From Amoebophrya sp. AT5.2 (Eukaryota > Sar > Dinophyceae > Syndiniales > Amoebophryaceae), in NCBI GenBank assembly GCA_005223375.1, contig RXOD01004103.1, positions 1 to 28,842 on the forward strand: a DNA stretch of 28,842 bases. Reading direction: 5' to 3'. This document shows positions 16,601-26,700 of the stretch, in pieces. The translations under genes were made by a program, and so were the position numbers. Positions within the stretch are counted from its first letter, which is position 1. Every line of letters begins with the position of its first letter. The notes under the pieces were generated by a model that was not told the DNA's origin, did no database searches, and saw only the letters and a program-made list of their open reading frames with translations.

Positions 16601-18131
16601 AAGTAGAATCGGAAAAGCCCAGGAACTGGCCGGCCTCTTGTGCGCTGGAGTGTAAGAACGCGTCCAGACAGTCTTTCACGTGTTGGATTAACGCCAACTC
16701 GTACGCCCACAGGGGTTCCGAGGTTTGCGACGACCGCCACGACCTTAGGAGCGATGGCCGTGTTCCACTTGGTCTTTCGAAATCCAGCGCGTGTATGCCG
16801 TTGTTTTGTACGTGGAAGTTGATCCCGGTCCCGCTCCCGGAAGGATGAATCCCAGCTCTCGGCGCATCCTCCGGTGAGGTTTTCGTGAGCAGACTCCGCC
16901 AGAAAAAATCGTTGTCCAGCCCGTCGGTGTACTTTTTTTTATTTTTCTGAGTTCTTTCGGTCTCCGTGGCAGTTCCTTGTTGGTGAGGCTCCCGCATAGG
17001 CGTACTGGTGATGGTCGTCGTGCTCGTCTCCTCGTCCTTCGTAGAAGCACCTGCATCAGCACCGTTTTCATCGAAGCCACGCGCCTGCAGAAACTTGCTC
17101 ATCTGGGTCTCGAAGACTCCGCGTCGTTGCTGAACTTCTACGCCCCCCGGCGCCTCCGATACAACCTCCGATTCCTCGTCCGGCGCACCGACCATTTTCC
17201 AGTCCTGCTGGACGTGCTCGTAGGATGGCGGGTAGTACTTGAGATCGTGTTTGTATTTCGCGCCTCCTTCGACGAGTCCATCTTTTTCGTCGGCGTGCCG
17301 TGCTTGCTCGTTGAGTTCCGCTTCCCCCCGCGGCGATTTGCGCCAGAGGGGCGCTTTTGTCGTTCCGAGGAGGTCCGCAAAGCACTTCATCACTGGAGGA
17401 GAATTGTCGACCAGAAGCGTGTAGTCTGGTGTGCCTCGGAGGTGCGTCGTTTGGGACGTTTGCGGTTCGCTTTGGCGGGGGCTTGCCGGAGGCGACGTAG
17501 ACCACCGCGGCGTAGTCACATTAGCTGTTTCCTCTGGCGGTGCCGCAGCTTCTGAAGGTCTTTTCTCGAGCAGTCCTTCCTTTGGACCTCGTTCACCCTG
17601 CTGAGGCTGATGTTCTGGGCGTGCCTTCACCTGCAGCTCCTGCTCCGCCCGCTTGTAGTTGACGTTGATTTGCGCAACGGTGGCGAATTGGTTTCTTCGG
17701 TTGTCCCAGAAACGAAACAACTTGCCGCACTTATCTCGGGGGAGTTGGTCCGTCTGTGCCAATCGCTCTGCGAGGCGAACTTCCACCTGCTGCTGCTGAT
17801 CTGCGTCGATGTAGTCGGAGGTACTTCTTCGCCCTTCTCCTGATCTGCCTTCTATGCTCCTCCAGCCTGCTCGCTCCCAAGTACGCCCTAGGTCCGATGG
17901 ACAGATGTTCATGGGAGCCGCGCCGTCAAGAGTAGAAACGGTAAGCAGAGGTGGTGCCGGGCGTCGCCTCTGCCGCTTCGCTCCCGGTGTTGCGTGCAAA
18001 AAAATCGTCGCAGGCCCTGCCGCGGCGAGAAAGCCGGTAGCGACCAGAGATCGCAGGAGCGAAAAACGATTTTCGCAACCACCAACGACCAGAGGCAACC
18101 ATCGACGCGTTCTTGTGCGTGACGAAGGCAT
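13608..18131 (-). CDS. Unrecognised 1507-residue protein with N-terminal hydrophobic segment
   Basis: The ORF starts at ATG 18131, with an in-frame TGA seven codons upstream. A basic N-terminus (SSRTRTRRW) precedes a hydrophobic segment at about 22-46 (FSLLRSLVATGFLAAAGPAT), which could be a signal anchor, signal peptide or organelle presequence. Residues ~60-900 are low complexity with polar and acidic tracts. A basic helical stretch at about 920-965 (…YIELQRLRRKIRLKKWKDYL…) may be a coiled coil. The last 450 residues have fewer homopolymers and more Trp/Phe/Tyr, with segments such as KMNLEAKFVGVSNIGP, DWRTRDEWVTTGQIKFDFEV, and a C-terminal TRKITVFYRQQRHASDPRK followed by VAVYVQCGNRYPEHV. 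These may be a folded module. I recognise no family. It is transcribed in the same direction as its neighbours, ~1.1 kb upstream of the kinase. Confidence 0.82.
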   Translation of the reverse strand: MPSSRTRTRRWLPLVVGGCENRFSLLRSLVATGFLAAAGPATIFLHATPGAKRQRRRPAPPLLTVSTLDGAAPMNICPSDLGRTWERAGWRSIEGRSGEGRRSTSDYIDADQQQQVEVRLAERLAQTDQLPRDKCGKLFRFWDNRRNQFATVAQINVNYKRAEQELQVKARPEHQPQQGERGPKEGLLEKRPSEAAAPPEETANVTTPRWSTSPPASPRQSEPQTSQTTHLRGTPDYTLLVDNSPPVMKCFADLLGTTKAPLWRKSPRGEAELNEQARHADEKDGLVEGGAKYKHDLKYYPPSYEHVQQDWKMVGAPDEESEVVSEAPGGVEVQQRRGVFETQMSKFLQARGFDENGADAGASTKDEETSTTTITSTPMREPHQQGTATETERTQKNKKKYTDGLDNDFFWRSLLTKTSPEDAPRAGIHPSGSGTGINFHVQNNGIHALDFERPSGTRPSLLRSWRSSQTSEPLWAYELALIQHVKDCLDAFLHSSAQEAGQFLGFSDSTSYPAEGDVGGRGSKIPQADGTFDAGAGSGTAATGAPGEADAEAGRLGFEKQNARERSRSINPHGLEPVTLIQTNSEALGRPRGADPFARRQYVTTSSQLRAYNAFSSVDTFNFEASSLLGTTTTSTCVEPRPTRPAGGTGTGSAALISSSTRRVQFQNEQATTPSQRRQGCLRRGGGVGTGGDRSTPAANSFPAASGRRAERKVSFGEPTFFTVSREGGRAIPLVTTLPADFFAKRNAKAASAGAASENGSAVAAQLPQQDKAIPPTDPTSLSAELQRLSLAEAVKTESIFEAAANCQDEKGADGGFPQTKSFSFKRERAARDGVPIPPAFAEPEPEGAPLQYSGFADSSDEEVEEDVRRRTSRLAETLDQVDRGGIPGALSPTSLSTGNTKPKPESKAPKGKAVVTSLEVESQKKTKYIELQRLRRKIRLKKWKDYLEVEAQVEQQCGQAQEAQAATSATGSGASPVPAGAHPVPEADVDPPPDATAVAELKRRCRDKLRQMVVDGDGPKLWSEMTEDDDGREAREERETELRSIISEVNQYSGAQLLLGSKYHTHMLMQARPKSKASGGGGRGRPSTFRPEPKGYPVPVSEDPLHPLKMNLEAKFVGVSNIGPTSLAVDDARAPHGHDQGSFDWRTRDEWVTTGQIKFDFEVPLPPLPLRAAAPNGLDMYDEAVVGRPEPRQRRNPYDREAQVIQNQMQFDYRLRHEQLRAQRRAGHLTVVDEFFQGGTRAGEVGAEEEGGRRVGVDDVEVDDLLLLRPLPPAFEREFHEEFRRAAPAIFRQPRPEDALQERRQYEQEVLAHARGPLLNFPIGPLQPQNPAARPPAGNLHVQVHAAARGAPLAHEVEPDRGPVGWLPGQFPPQLPQFPYLHPAPQQEHDHNAAVGFVPPPRHLLHIDLQAHQEAMNRLQVNPFVLNQESQTRKITVFYRQQRHASDPRKTRVAVYVQCGNRYPEHVAGGRGGLTHWFAGPLKEESTEFSFEVRRTRTEVEVATER

Positions 18132-19333
18132 TTTTCTAAAGGCTCGTCACCTTGAACTAGATGAGCCAGGAGGTTTTCGCAACCGCGTGGCACGGAAAAG
18201 TGGTCCGCTACTCTCCTAGTAAAGGGGAAAAAAATGTAAAACTACTTGCCGTAGTTGTAGCTCCAGCTCATAAATCAATGCATTATACGTATCTATAATG
18301 TATACTACAACTTGCTTGAGCGGCTGTGCTGGTGCAGCTGCAATTGCACATCTTTTTTACTTTTTGTTTTGATGTATCAAGAACACGAAGCACGTTTGTT
18401 TGCCACAGGACGTACCTCATCGCAGATCAAAGCTCGTCAGATGTCGCGCGTTCGCATTCCTCGACACGATCACACACGGACACGAGAAGATCCTGGACGC
18501 GAACAACGAATCTACATCTAGTGCGATCCAGATTTAGTAGCCGGAGTCGACTTCGAGTGCCTCGCACGTGAAGATTGAACGCTGGCGGCGCGCCGACGTT
18601 TCGCTTTCGATTTGTGTTCTCTTGCGCCTAGCTGCTAAAGGTATACGTTTGAAACGCGCAAGGATATCGCGATTACGCGCAAGGATGTGTCATCATTCAA
18701 CAAAAATATTTTCGTCGACGTCGACCCGTTGTTATCAGGTTACATACACAATCACTTTCTGTTTGTTCTTTATTCTCGAACAAGAACAACACCGGCTGGG
18801 GCTGGCTTGCCGCTTGGAGAAGATACCGCCCGGGGATCGGGCTGGCGCTTTTAATACGGCTTCAGACGTGTTTTTACCGCGCAGCGCCGGCAGCTGATGC
18901 CACGCCTACAACTTGCTCTCGCCGGCTTCTCTAATCTCTCGCTCTTCACGTCGTCGTCGACTTACGTATGCTTCCTCTTCTCGCAGAGTTCCGAAAGGTC
19001 AGGGCACATTCGGGAGGGTTTTCTCTGCCCCTGCTCGTTTCGTTCGACCTCTGGGCGGTCGTCTTGTGTCGCCTGCCCCCCAGTCTCGGATGTCATGGCC
19101 TGTTGGGGCACAGCCCCAGGGTCAGGCGCCGAAGATGAGGACCCGCCAGTTGCAACAACGCGCGTCTTCTGTTGTTGTTTTTGAAAATCTTGAACGCAAT
19201 CCCAATCGCAATATATATGTACATGTACTAGGTGTACTCAACCACAACCAGAATTCCCCAAAGCTCCCTGCTTCCTAAAAGTAAAACGTCCTCTAACGCT
19301 AACGCGTAGTTGTTTAAGTTTAACATTAACTTT
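18132..19333. other. Spacer between hydrolase and 1507-residue genes
   Basis: About 1.2 kb. An A/T-rich palindrome (CATTATA 18281-18287, TATAATG 18294-18300) sits ~150 bp upstream of the 1507-residue gene and includes TATAAT. Plus-strand frames at 18897-19184 and 18913-19278 overlap each other in different frames without family similarity; I treat them as chance. No RNA gene is evident. Confidence 0.5.
18281..18300 (-). promoter_or_regulatory. A/T-rich palindrome upstream of the 1507-residue gene
   Basis: Arms CATTATA and TATAATG flank CGTATC. It is the most A/T-rich spot in the spacer and 150-170 bp upstream of the start codon, so a core-promoter role is possible. Confidence 0.28.
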
Positions 19334-21923
19334 TTACGCTAATAGTACCACTCCGCTGCCGCTTGCCCCCGACCCTCGCCCGGCGGCTTCCGCGGCTGCT
19401 TCTTTTCGCAGTACGTCTACGACGTTCAGCACCTGGAGGGCGATGAATTCTGGGTGGTTTCGGTCTGCGTGTCCCTTCCTCTCTTGGTGGGTCACTTTCA
19501 GCCAGCGGTCTGGGGCGCGCCGCGTGACCTCTTCAAGCCGCGGCGCCTGGGCAGACCGCGACCACCCCAGGGACACGCGGTCCCTCGCCGGTTTCCACAG
19601 CTCGTTGCCGCTCGCGTCCACGTCGAAGTGCTTGACGTACTCCGTGAAGAGGATGTCCGTGCGCGCGTGCACCCCCGGGCACCGCCGCGGGTACTTGCGC
19701 TGGAAGTTGGACAGGGGCGTGGATGGGAAAACCCGGTCCGGCCCGAAGAAAAAGGGCTCCGGCTCGTCGTCGCGCGCGATGCGCGTCGGGCCCGCGTTGA
19801 AGATGCGATCCTGGTCGCTGCAAACCAGCCGCAGCTCGACGCCATTGTGGCGTTTGCGCGGCGGCGGGGGCGCGGGCTTGGGTCCGAGGAGGGGGCGTTT
19901 CAATTTACGAACAAACTCGGTGACGCTGGAGCCTCCTGGTGCTGAGCTGCTGGTTCCTGCGGTAGTCGAGGGTTTGAATCCCGTCACGGACGAGTCGGCA
20001 AGCTTCGTGTAGGTGGTGGCCGCGGCGGCCACGGCGGGGTCGGTTCCCACAACCTGCTCCACGGGTTGGTCGTGAATCATGCCGCCACCAACACAACTTC
20101 CCACCTTATCAATCGGCATGTCCACCGGCACCGCTGCATCGACGAGAATAGACTCAGCACTTCTTACGCTCCGCATCGATTCGTCGCGCCGGATGAAGGG
20201 AACGTTTTCCTGCATCTCAGCGCCGTGCTCGTGAGATTCTTGTTCTTCATCCATGTTTTTCAGAGTCAGCGTATGCGTGAGCACGTCGTTGCCGGGGACG
20301 CCCGACGCCGGTTGCAAGAACCCCCAACGTTCTGGCTCATCCCCCACGTTAGAGGATGACGAGGCGCCACCGCACGACCCGAGCTGTGAGATCGCGGGGG
20401 CTTTTCGCGGTGACGCCTTGGAGCGGAGGCCAAAGGGAGACTCGTCGTCTCCACCACCATCCGCTCGAGAAGAGGGGTCTGCTCCCAAGTGAGGCGGATC
20501 CGCACTCGCGCTGTGGGCCTCTTCGGGCGGGTCCACGTCCATGGCCACCTGGCCATCTGTGGTCATCGCACCCGTCCCGCCTGTTGCTGTTGCGCGAGCG
20601 AGCAGCGCATTTTTTGTCGTGGTGGAGGATGATCCTCGGCAAGTTGTTCCTCGACGCCCGGAGGATGAACATGAGGACGTGGACGTCGCTGCTGCAGCTG
20701 CAGAAGCTGCTTCCCCCGCCTGGCAGGCAGCAGCAGCTTGTAGTTCATCTATTTTCTGCAGCTCCGCGGCCGTTGCTTCCCACTCCGCCAATTCTCTTTC
20801 GTATTCCGCCTCCTGTCGGTCCATCTGCGAAACGCCGGCGTCGTACGAAGGCTTTAAGTAGTCCAGGGCGGTTCTGCGGTGCGTGACCGCGTGGTAGGCG
20901 ATCACGGCTTTCAGGTTCGCGGGGGGGTCCCAGTAGCTGCTGAACCCCACGTGCAACGCCAGCACCGCGCCCTGGCTGACGCCAGCGAGGATGTTGCCGA
21001 GCCGACCCTCGCCCTCGTTCGCGATCAGCAGCCGGATGGCGTCGCTCGCGATGGCAACGTCCGGAAAGGAGATGTCGCGCGTGTCGCAGCCACCAACGGT
21101 GTCGTAGTTGATGTACTCGTACCAGGACGGCCCGACCGCGCCCCCCGTCGCCGTGACCGCGCGCTCGTAGTCGGCTTGCCTCTGCCTAATGGCGGACGAA
21201 TCCCCGCGCGGCAGGCCGCAATAGTCGTTCGCCTTGCGCGGGTAGCTGAGGGCCATGGTCATGGAGGACCCGTCCCGGGCTGATGTGCGCGGACTAGCTG
21301 GAAACTCGAAGGTGTGCTTATTTTTTGGAGCGACTGGAGCAACGATCTTGATGTTCGGGTTGTTTTCGTGAGCAAACACCTGGGCGAAAATGTCCACGGT
21401 GGGGTCGCGCGCATCACCACCGCCCAGAGCGTGGAGGAAGAAGACCTGAGAGAGTAGTGACAATGAGTCTGAGACTGAGTGTGTACTTATTCTCTTTCGA
21501 TCTTTTTTGCGAACACCAGTATGAAGATTTCTACCGAAAGCCGCGGAACGAAACCCAGCAGGGCCCGTCTGTCGGGGACCAACGGGATGAAGAACTTGTT
21601 TAACTTTTACGGATACTCACCACGACTGAAAAGAATAGTACTGTTGCTTCTGCTTTCCCCGAGGGTGCAGGTCGTCGCACGATCCTTTCGAAGGCGTCCC
21701 CGTAGATGCGTTTCTCTGCGTCGGTGAGGCTCCCGTCATCTTCGTCCCCTGGACCGTAGCCCATCATCGTCTGCCACATCTGCTGAAGGCTGTTGCCCCC
21801 GGCCAGCCAGGGGTCGTCCTCCATCATCGCGACCGCCAGCAGGACGACACCTGGCTGAAGAACGGCGGCGAGGACCAGCCACAAAAGTGACTGAGACAAT
21901 GTCATTTTTCCTCTTGGCAACAT
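19334..21923 (-). CDS. Two-exon serine alpha/beta hydrolase, acyl-protein thioesterase/carboxylesterase-like
   Basis: Enzymes of this family cleave ester or thioester bonds of acyl lipids and lipidated proteins. Exon 2 has no ATG at its 5' end; splicing exon 1 (21923-21621) to exon 2 (21445-19334) in phase 0 gives 804 residues and restores the first beta-strand and loop, ATVLFFSVV-VFFLHALGGGD, like the LHGLGD of the family. Candidate triad: Ser258 in GVSQG, Asp645 or Asp647 in CSDQD, and His760 or His765 in GHADRNHPEF. SWYEY precedes the elbow as in carboxylesterases. A ~330-residue insert between the serine and the Asp is Ser/Ala/Glu-rich; typical family members have about 220-230 residues in all. 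A hydrophobic stretch at about 11-32 (LLWLVLAAVLQPGVVLLAVA) suggests a signal peptide or membrane anchor and a secretory or membrane location. A second in-frame ATG at 21905 could also start it. Substrate unknown. Confidence 0.85.
21446..21620 (-). other. Spliceosomal intron in the hydrolase gene
   Basis: A 175-nt GT-AG intron. The 5' site GTG/GTGAGT is close to consensus and the 3' site follows a pyrimidine-rich CTACTCTCTCAG. A candidate branch sequence lies in the CAGACTCATTG stretch ~20-25 bases before the acceptor. Removal keeps phase 0 and joins two halves of a conserved strand-loop, which is the main support. Confidence 0.8.
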
Positions 21924-23785
21924 TCTAAATGATGTTGAGGTAGAGGTTTGATGAGAAAAGAAAGGGAACTGCTGCTGCCTCCCTGAAGATGATGTAGTTC
22001 TCGATGTAGACCATGAAGGTTTCACTGGCAGTGCGTGAAGGGAAGTAAAAGAAGGCGCTCGGGCGCAGGCAGTGCCGCGCCTATTCGCCTCTCTTGAGTT
22101 GTTCCTGTCGACCGTGGTTGGAACGAAGGCGAGAAGCAGGACCGAGTGGAGATGCAACACGGCGTGACGCAGCAGAGAAAATCCTTTTCGGAAGCTGTGC
22201 CCGTCGTCCTAGCCAGCTTCTTGTGCACAGTTGTCTTCGTGTTCGTGACCAGCAAGCGACGACGCCCAACAGCGGGTGCAGGTGCGTGGAGCAAAAGTGA
22301 CAAGATCGTTTTCCTTTCGTCGTGGGCGTTCTTGTTCTGTTTATCAAAAAACTCAAAACTACGCGATAGAGTGGTCGTGCTCGTGGTCGAAGAGGTGAAG
22401 TCTACTAACTTGGTGAAGGTGATGTTGATGATGCGGACAGCTAGTAAAAGCAGGGCCGTAAGTCCGCTAGGGCTAGAGGTCGAGCAGGAGCAGCTTCGAG
22501 ACTGCAGATGAGACTTAAGAACCATGAACTGACAAGTTACCTCCATCGAGCATCCGCAACATCCTCTATGGACTCGACGAAAAAGTTAAAGTACTGTGCA
22601 CGCTTTATGACTCTTGCTCTTCTTTGATGGATTACGATTTTGATCGGGTTTTCATGGCATCATGATTCTTGTTCAACCGGACGCAGCACGACGTTGAAGT
22701 TTTTTTTTTTTCGCGCTTAGGAGACCAGTCCTGAAAGATAGAGGCGGGCTGAGGCTGAGCCGGAACAGTAGCACGACACTTCTTCGTACGACGGAAGAAC
22801 CCGAAAAGAAAACCTGAATCAATGAGCGCGCGCCCTGTAGTCGACGCGGCTGCCTTTTTTACAAGAAGGCGGACTCTTTTGCTTTAGATTCATACAACTT
22901 GCTCGTCGTCGAAAGCTGTTGGTACAGAGCGTTTCTTTAAGTTATACCATCTTCATCGGTGTGCAAAAGTTGTGTGATGTGTAAACGAACCTGTACCGAA
23001 ATGCTGCAAAACAGCCTCGTCAAAATCTGTGGGTTTCTTTGTCTTCTTTTTCATGTTCATCGCGGTGAATTATATAGATCGAGGACCGATCGTAGATGTT
23101 GACGCGCAGGCACTAATTTATTTTTAGTATACCTAGGTGGACCAAGCGATGCGATGGAATATTCGAATTCGTCGAGCTCGTCCAGCTCCAGTCCTCGACC
23201 ACTCGATTCGACTTTTATAAATATTGACGCAGTTCCACTTCCAGTTTCCTTTCTTCCATCGTCCTCTCTGTGTTTGGCTCTGAGTTTGTTGACATTCCTC
23301 AAAAATCTATCAGGCTTCTACTGGCCGCGGTACCGGTAGCGGTACCGCTTACACGGTCAGTGATGCTGTTGATTCTACTTACTTACTGTCCACGGTAATA
23401 AGCCTATGTATGACGTATGATGTTGATCTGAGACGAGTAGGTACAGTAGTTTTTTCAGTCGCAGTCCCGTGGCGCCTGCAACATCTCCGGACTCGTTACT
23501 TCAACATGTTGTAGTTGGTGGTTGAACCATTCGCATTTTCATCACTGCATCTTGTTGCTGGATGAGCGACGCCGCGACAGCCTCAATTCCGTACGTAGTC
23601 GTAGGTCCTCGCAGTGAAGCTTCCTTGCGTGTTGAATTGGTGTAGCTACAGCTAGTCCTAATGCCTTCTACCCCTTCGTTCTACTTCTACCGTCTTCATG
23701 ATTCCGGTATATTGTAACTAAGTTTGAAGATCCTCACACACGGTCACTCATTCTGAATCTGATTTCGGCTTTTTCTTACCGTGGT
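21924..23785. other. Longest spacer, without a supported gene
   Basis: About 1.86 kb. It holds the hydrolase promoter/leader and the 3' end of the rightmost gene. Elements seen: a T12 tract at 22700-22711, a GC-rich hairpin at 23327-23348, a TTTATAAA motif near 23215, and a plus-strand open frame from ATG 22152 to 22511 with a possible membrane segment. The last is discussed in findings and is not called as a gene. Confidence 0.5.
23327..23348. repeat. Perfect 9-bp GC-rich hairpin
   Basis: Arms GCGGTACCG and CGGTACCGC are exact complements around the loop GTAG; the same 8-mer GCGGTACC thus occurs twice. It lies ~440 bp beyond the stop codon of the rightmost gene, in A/T-richer DNA, so an RNA 3'-end structure or protein site is possible. 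Confidence 0.6.
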
Positions 23786-26700
23786 TTATGTACCCGCCCT
23801 TCCAGCCGCCTCTTCCAGCGTTTCTTGGTGACTGGTCGAGTAATCGCGTTGTCCTTTACCACATTCGTCGCCCGCCTCCAGATCAAACGTAATTCCTCCG
23901 TGCGGAACCCCGACTCGCACCTTGTTTTGCTTTTTTGACAAATACTCGGCTGCAATAATTCTTTTGCTCCCACCAGCAAACGGATTCCCTCGCACATTTG
24001 GCGGCCTCAATGTGGGTTGCAGCAAGGAGCTGGAGCTTGTTCTTGGGGCTTGCTTCCTCGGCTTTCGTTCGCGCGAGGCCGATCGCGTGCGCGACCCGGA
24101 ACGAGAACGGGTACGATTACCCCGGTCTGGATCCAGCGTAACGATCGAAGTGTCGACCGTTACACCGACCGGGTCCTCCGTTAGCACCGACGTGTCCATT
24201 GTGGTTCGCGGAGCAACCATGACGAGCGAAACGCTGCTCGATGCAGAAGCTGTTCCGGTTTGGTTCGCAGTAGTTGTAGTTTTCGGCGGTTTTACAGAGG
24301 TTTTTTTGCTCGGTGAGAGCGCGGCAAACATTTCAGTCGTGCTCGGCATTCGTATTTTTCCTTGCCCCCCGCTAATTCCTGACGCTGACCCTGAGGGCGG
24401 TTGAACTAGTGCCACTTGTCCCTCCACGGCCGCGCTGCCGCGCGAAGATGAAACACCGATGCCAGAAGAAAAGTCAGCGCCTGCCTTCACAGGTTTTTCT
24501 CCATTTCTCGCGATCCTGCTGCGGTTAGGCGGTACGGCAGGTCGGCTCTTTCCCGGAGAATTCGTTTTGTTTTCCCTTGCTTTGCGGAAGGCGCCCAGCC
24601 CAGGAAACGGCGGGCGGTGTTGCTGCGATGTCCTTGACGAGCTTGCGGAAGAGGATGCAGAAGCAGACGAGTTGCCGAGATCGACATAGGCGTCGTAGAC
24701 GACAGACGAGGTACTGGAGCCTGCTTGTGGTCCTTGTGTCTGAGAGATACCAGACGTCGACAGCACGTTTGAGTTCGAGAAGTTCAGGTTCGGTTGCTGA
24801 ATTCTCGGCGCCTGCACGTAGAAGCCACCTCCCGGCGCGCCGCTGCTACTTACTGAAGGAGCAGCGCCTGGCACTAGGGTCGCGGTCGGTTTCCGTTTCG
24901 GTCGCGCCGCGACACTGTGGTTTTTTTGCTGAGTAGATCCACTTCCTCCTCCTGTGTGACGACCGTGTGTCAGGCCACTGCTTGTTTTTGCCCATGCCCC
25001 GCCCACGCCCAGGAAGGCTGTTGCGGCTTGACTGCCGTGCGTTGCTGGACTCTTCGCAATTTCCAGGATGTCGTCGCTGGTGTGGTAGCTGTCCTCGTCG
25101 TTCTCCTCCTCTCCTGCGGCGTCCTGGGTACTATCCCTGTTCTCCACTTGCTGCACGGCATTGCTCCAGTCGCGGTCAACAACGCCTTTACTGCTGCTCG
25201 AGCAAGCCGCCCACGGAAGAGCGGGCTCCGATAGGTCCGGGTGGCAGAGGATATTGTTACTGATCGCGACAGGTGCAGTCGTCGGAGGCGGGGCGGACGC
25301 AGGACCTGGAGCCGCGGCAGACGTAGCAGCTCCAAAAACTGCCCCACCGCCAGCCGAAGATATCAACGTCGTTGCTCGACTAGTCGTACGGGAGGGTGCG
25401 GGCGGCGGTTGGTGATCATGCTGGAGCTGCTGTACTTGAACTTGTCGATCTACCTCTACAACTGCGTCACCAGGCCGTTCATCATGCAAAAGGAGCTCCT
25501 TCTGCGTCTCATAAATTCCCGCCTCCTCATCGTCTTCGTCGTCTTTGGCGCTGCGCAGATAGCGAAGGATTTCCTCTTCCACTTCTTTGTCTTCTGCAGT
25601 GATGATGTTGCGAAAGAGTCGCTCCTCCCGGTCCACGCGGGCCCGCGATTCGCCGCGCACGAGCGAAGGAAACTCAGTCAGGCTCACATTCGAATCAGCA
25701 GTGAGACGCGATGCGGTGCGAGTTGCGATCGACGAAAGCGATTCCATCTTTCTCGGCCCAGTCTCCTCTTCGACTGCGACTTCCATTTGCATTTCTTCAG
25801 GCGGGTGGTACTCGTACTTGAACTTGTACGCAGCAGGGGGGGCGGATAAGGAAGATCCGGGTGCAGCGCCCGGCCCAGTTTTCTCTTTCTCGAGGATGCC
25901 CTCGACCCGTGTGTTCAGATGCCGGATTGCGCTAACGACGTCGTGAACATCTCTTGCCTGCGTTTTGTCCTGCTGCTGCTGCACCCGCGCACCATCCGCG
26001 CCACTTGTCGACGTCGTCGTGGTCTTACTGCTTGCGCTTAGGCCCCCAGCGCCCGCGCCGCTGACCTTGCTGGAAGCCTTGCTCCAGTTGCGATCTTCGA
26101 ACAGCCCCGAGTCCCGGATCCGCGTGTCGGCGTTCCATCCTGTCGCACTTGCACCTGTTGAGTGCCTATGCCTCTGCAACCGCTCGCGCGCCAGCGACGC
26201 CGACCGGTTCTTCAGCGAGGACGTCGATGTGTTCATCCAAGACGTGCTCGTGCCTCGCCCTGCTCTCTCGGCCGGCAGGTAGTTGAAGCCCTCGAGCTTC
26301 GTCTTCCGGCTGAGAAGCGACGTGTCGGGCCAATGGAGTCGGGAAGATGCTGAGTCGTGCTCGCGGTTCGGGGAGTCGGCCGAAGGTGGAACTGGTAGTG
26401 GAAGAACTGCTTCATCTTGCGCCGACGCCGCAACCAGACTTTGGTCCACCTGCAGCCGATCGACGGCCTCGAAGGCGGATGCAGAGTTTAGACCCGTCCT
26501 GAGCGCGGAGGTCGGCGGCTCTCCAAGCTGCGATCTAGCCACAGCACCAGTTCCTGCCGCCGGTCGCGTGCGATTAGACGAGTTCCTGCGGGACGGCAAT
26601 TTTGCTGCGGCTGTGGTCCCTGGCCCTCTCCCGCCTCCCTTCATGCTTGCCGCTAACCGACGCTCGACCTGGTGCGCACGCGCGGAAACGGGAGTGCGGG

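Noticed and set aside
22022..22546. 174-residue minus-strand open frame upstream of the hydrolase
   Set aside because: Amino-acid composition is Ser/Thr/Leu/Arg-rich in the manner of chance frames, and the hydrolase start is well explained without it.
23057..23302. 81-residue minus-strand open frame
   Set aside because: It lacks an ATG start and its codons end mostly in A/T, unlike the genes here.
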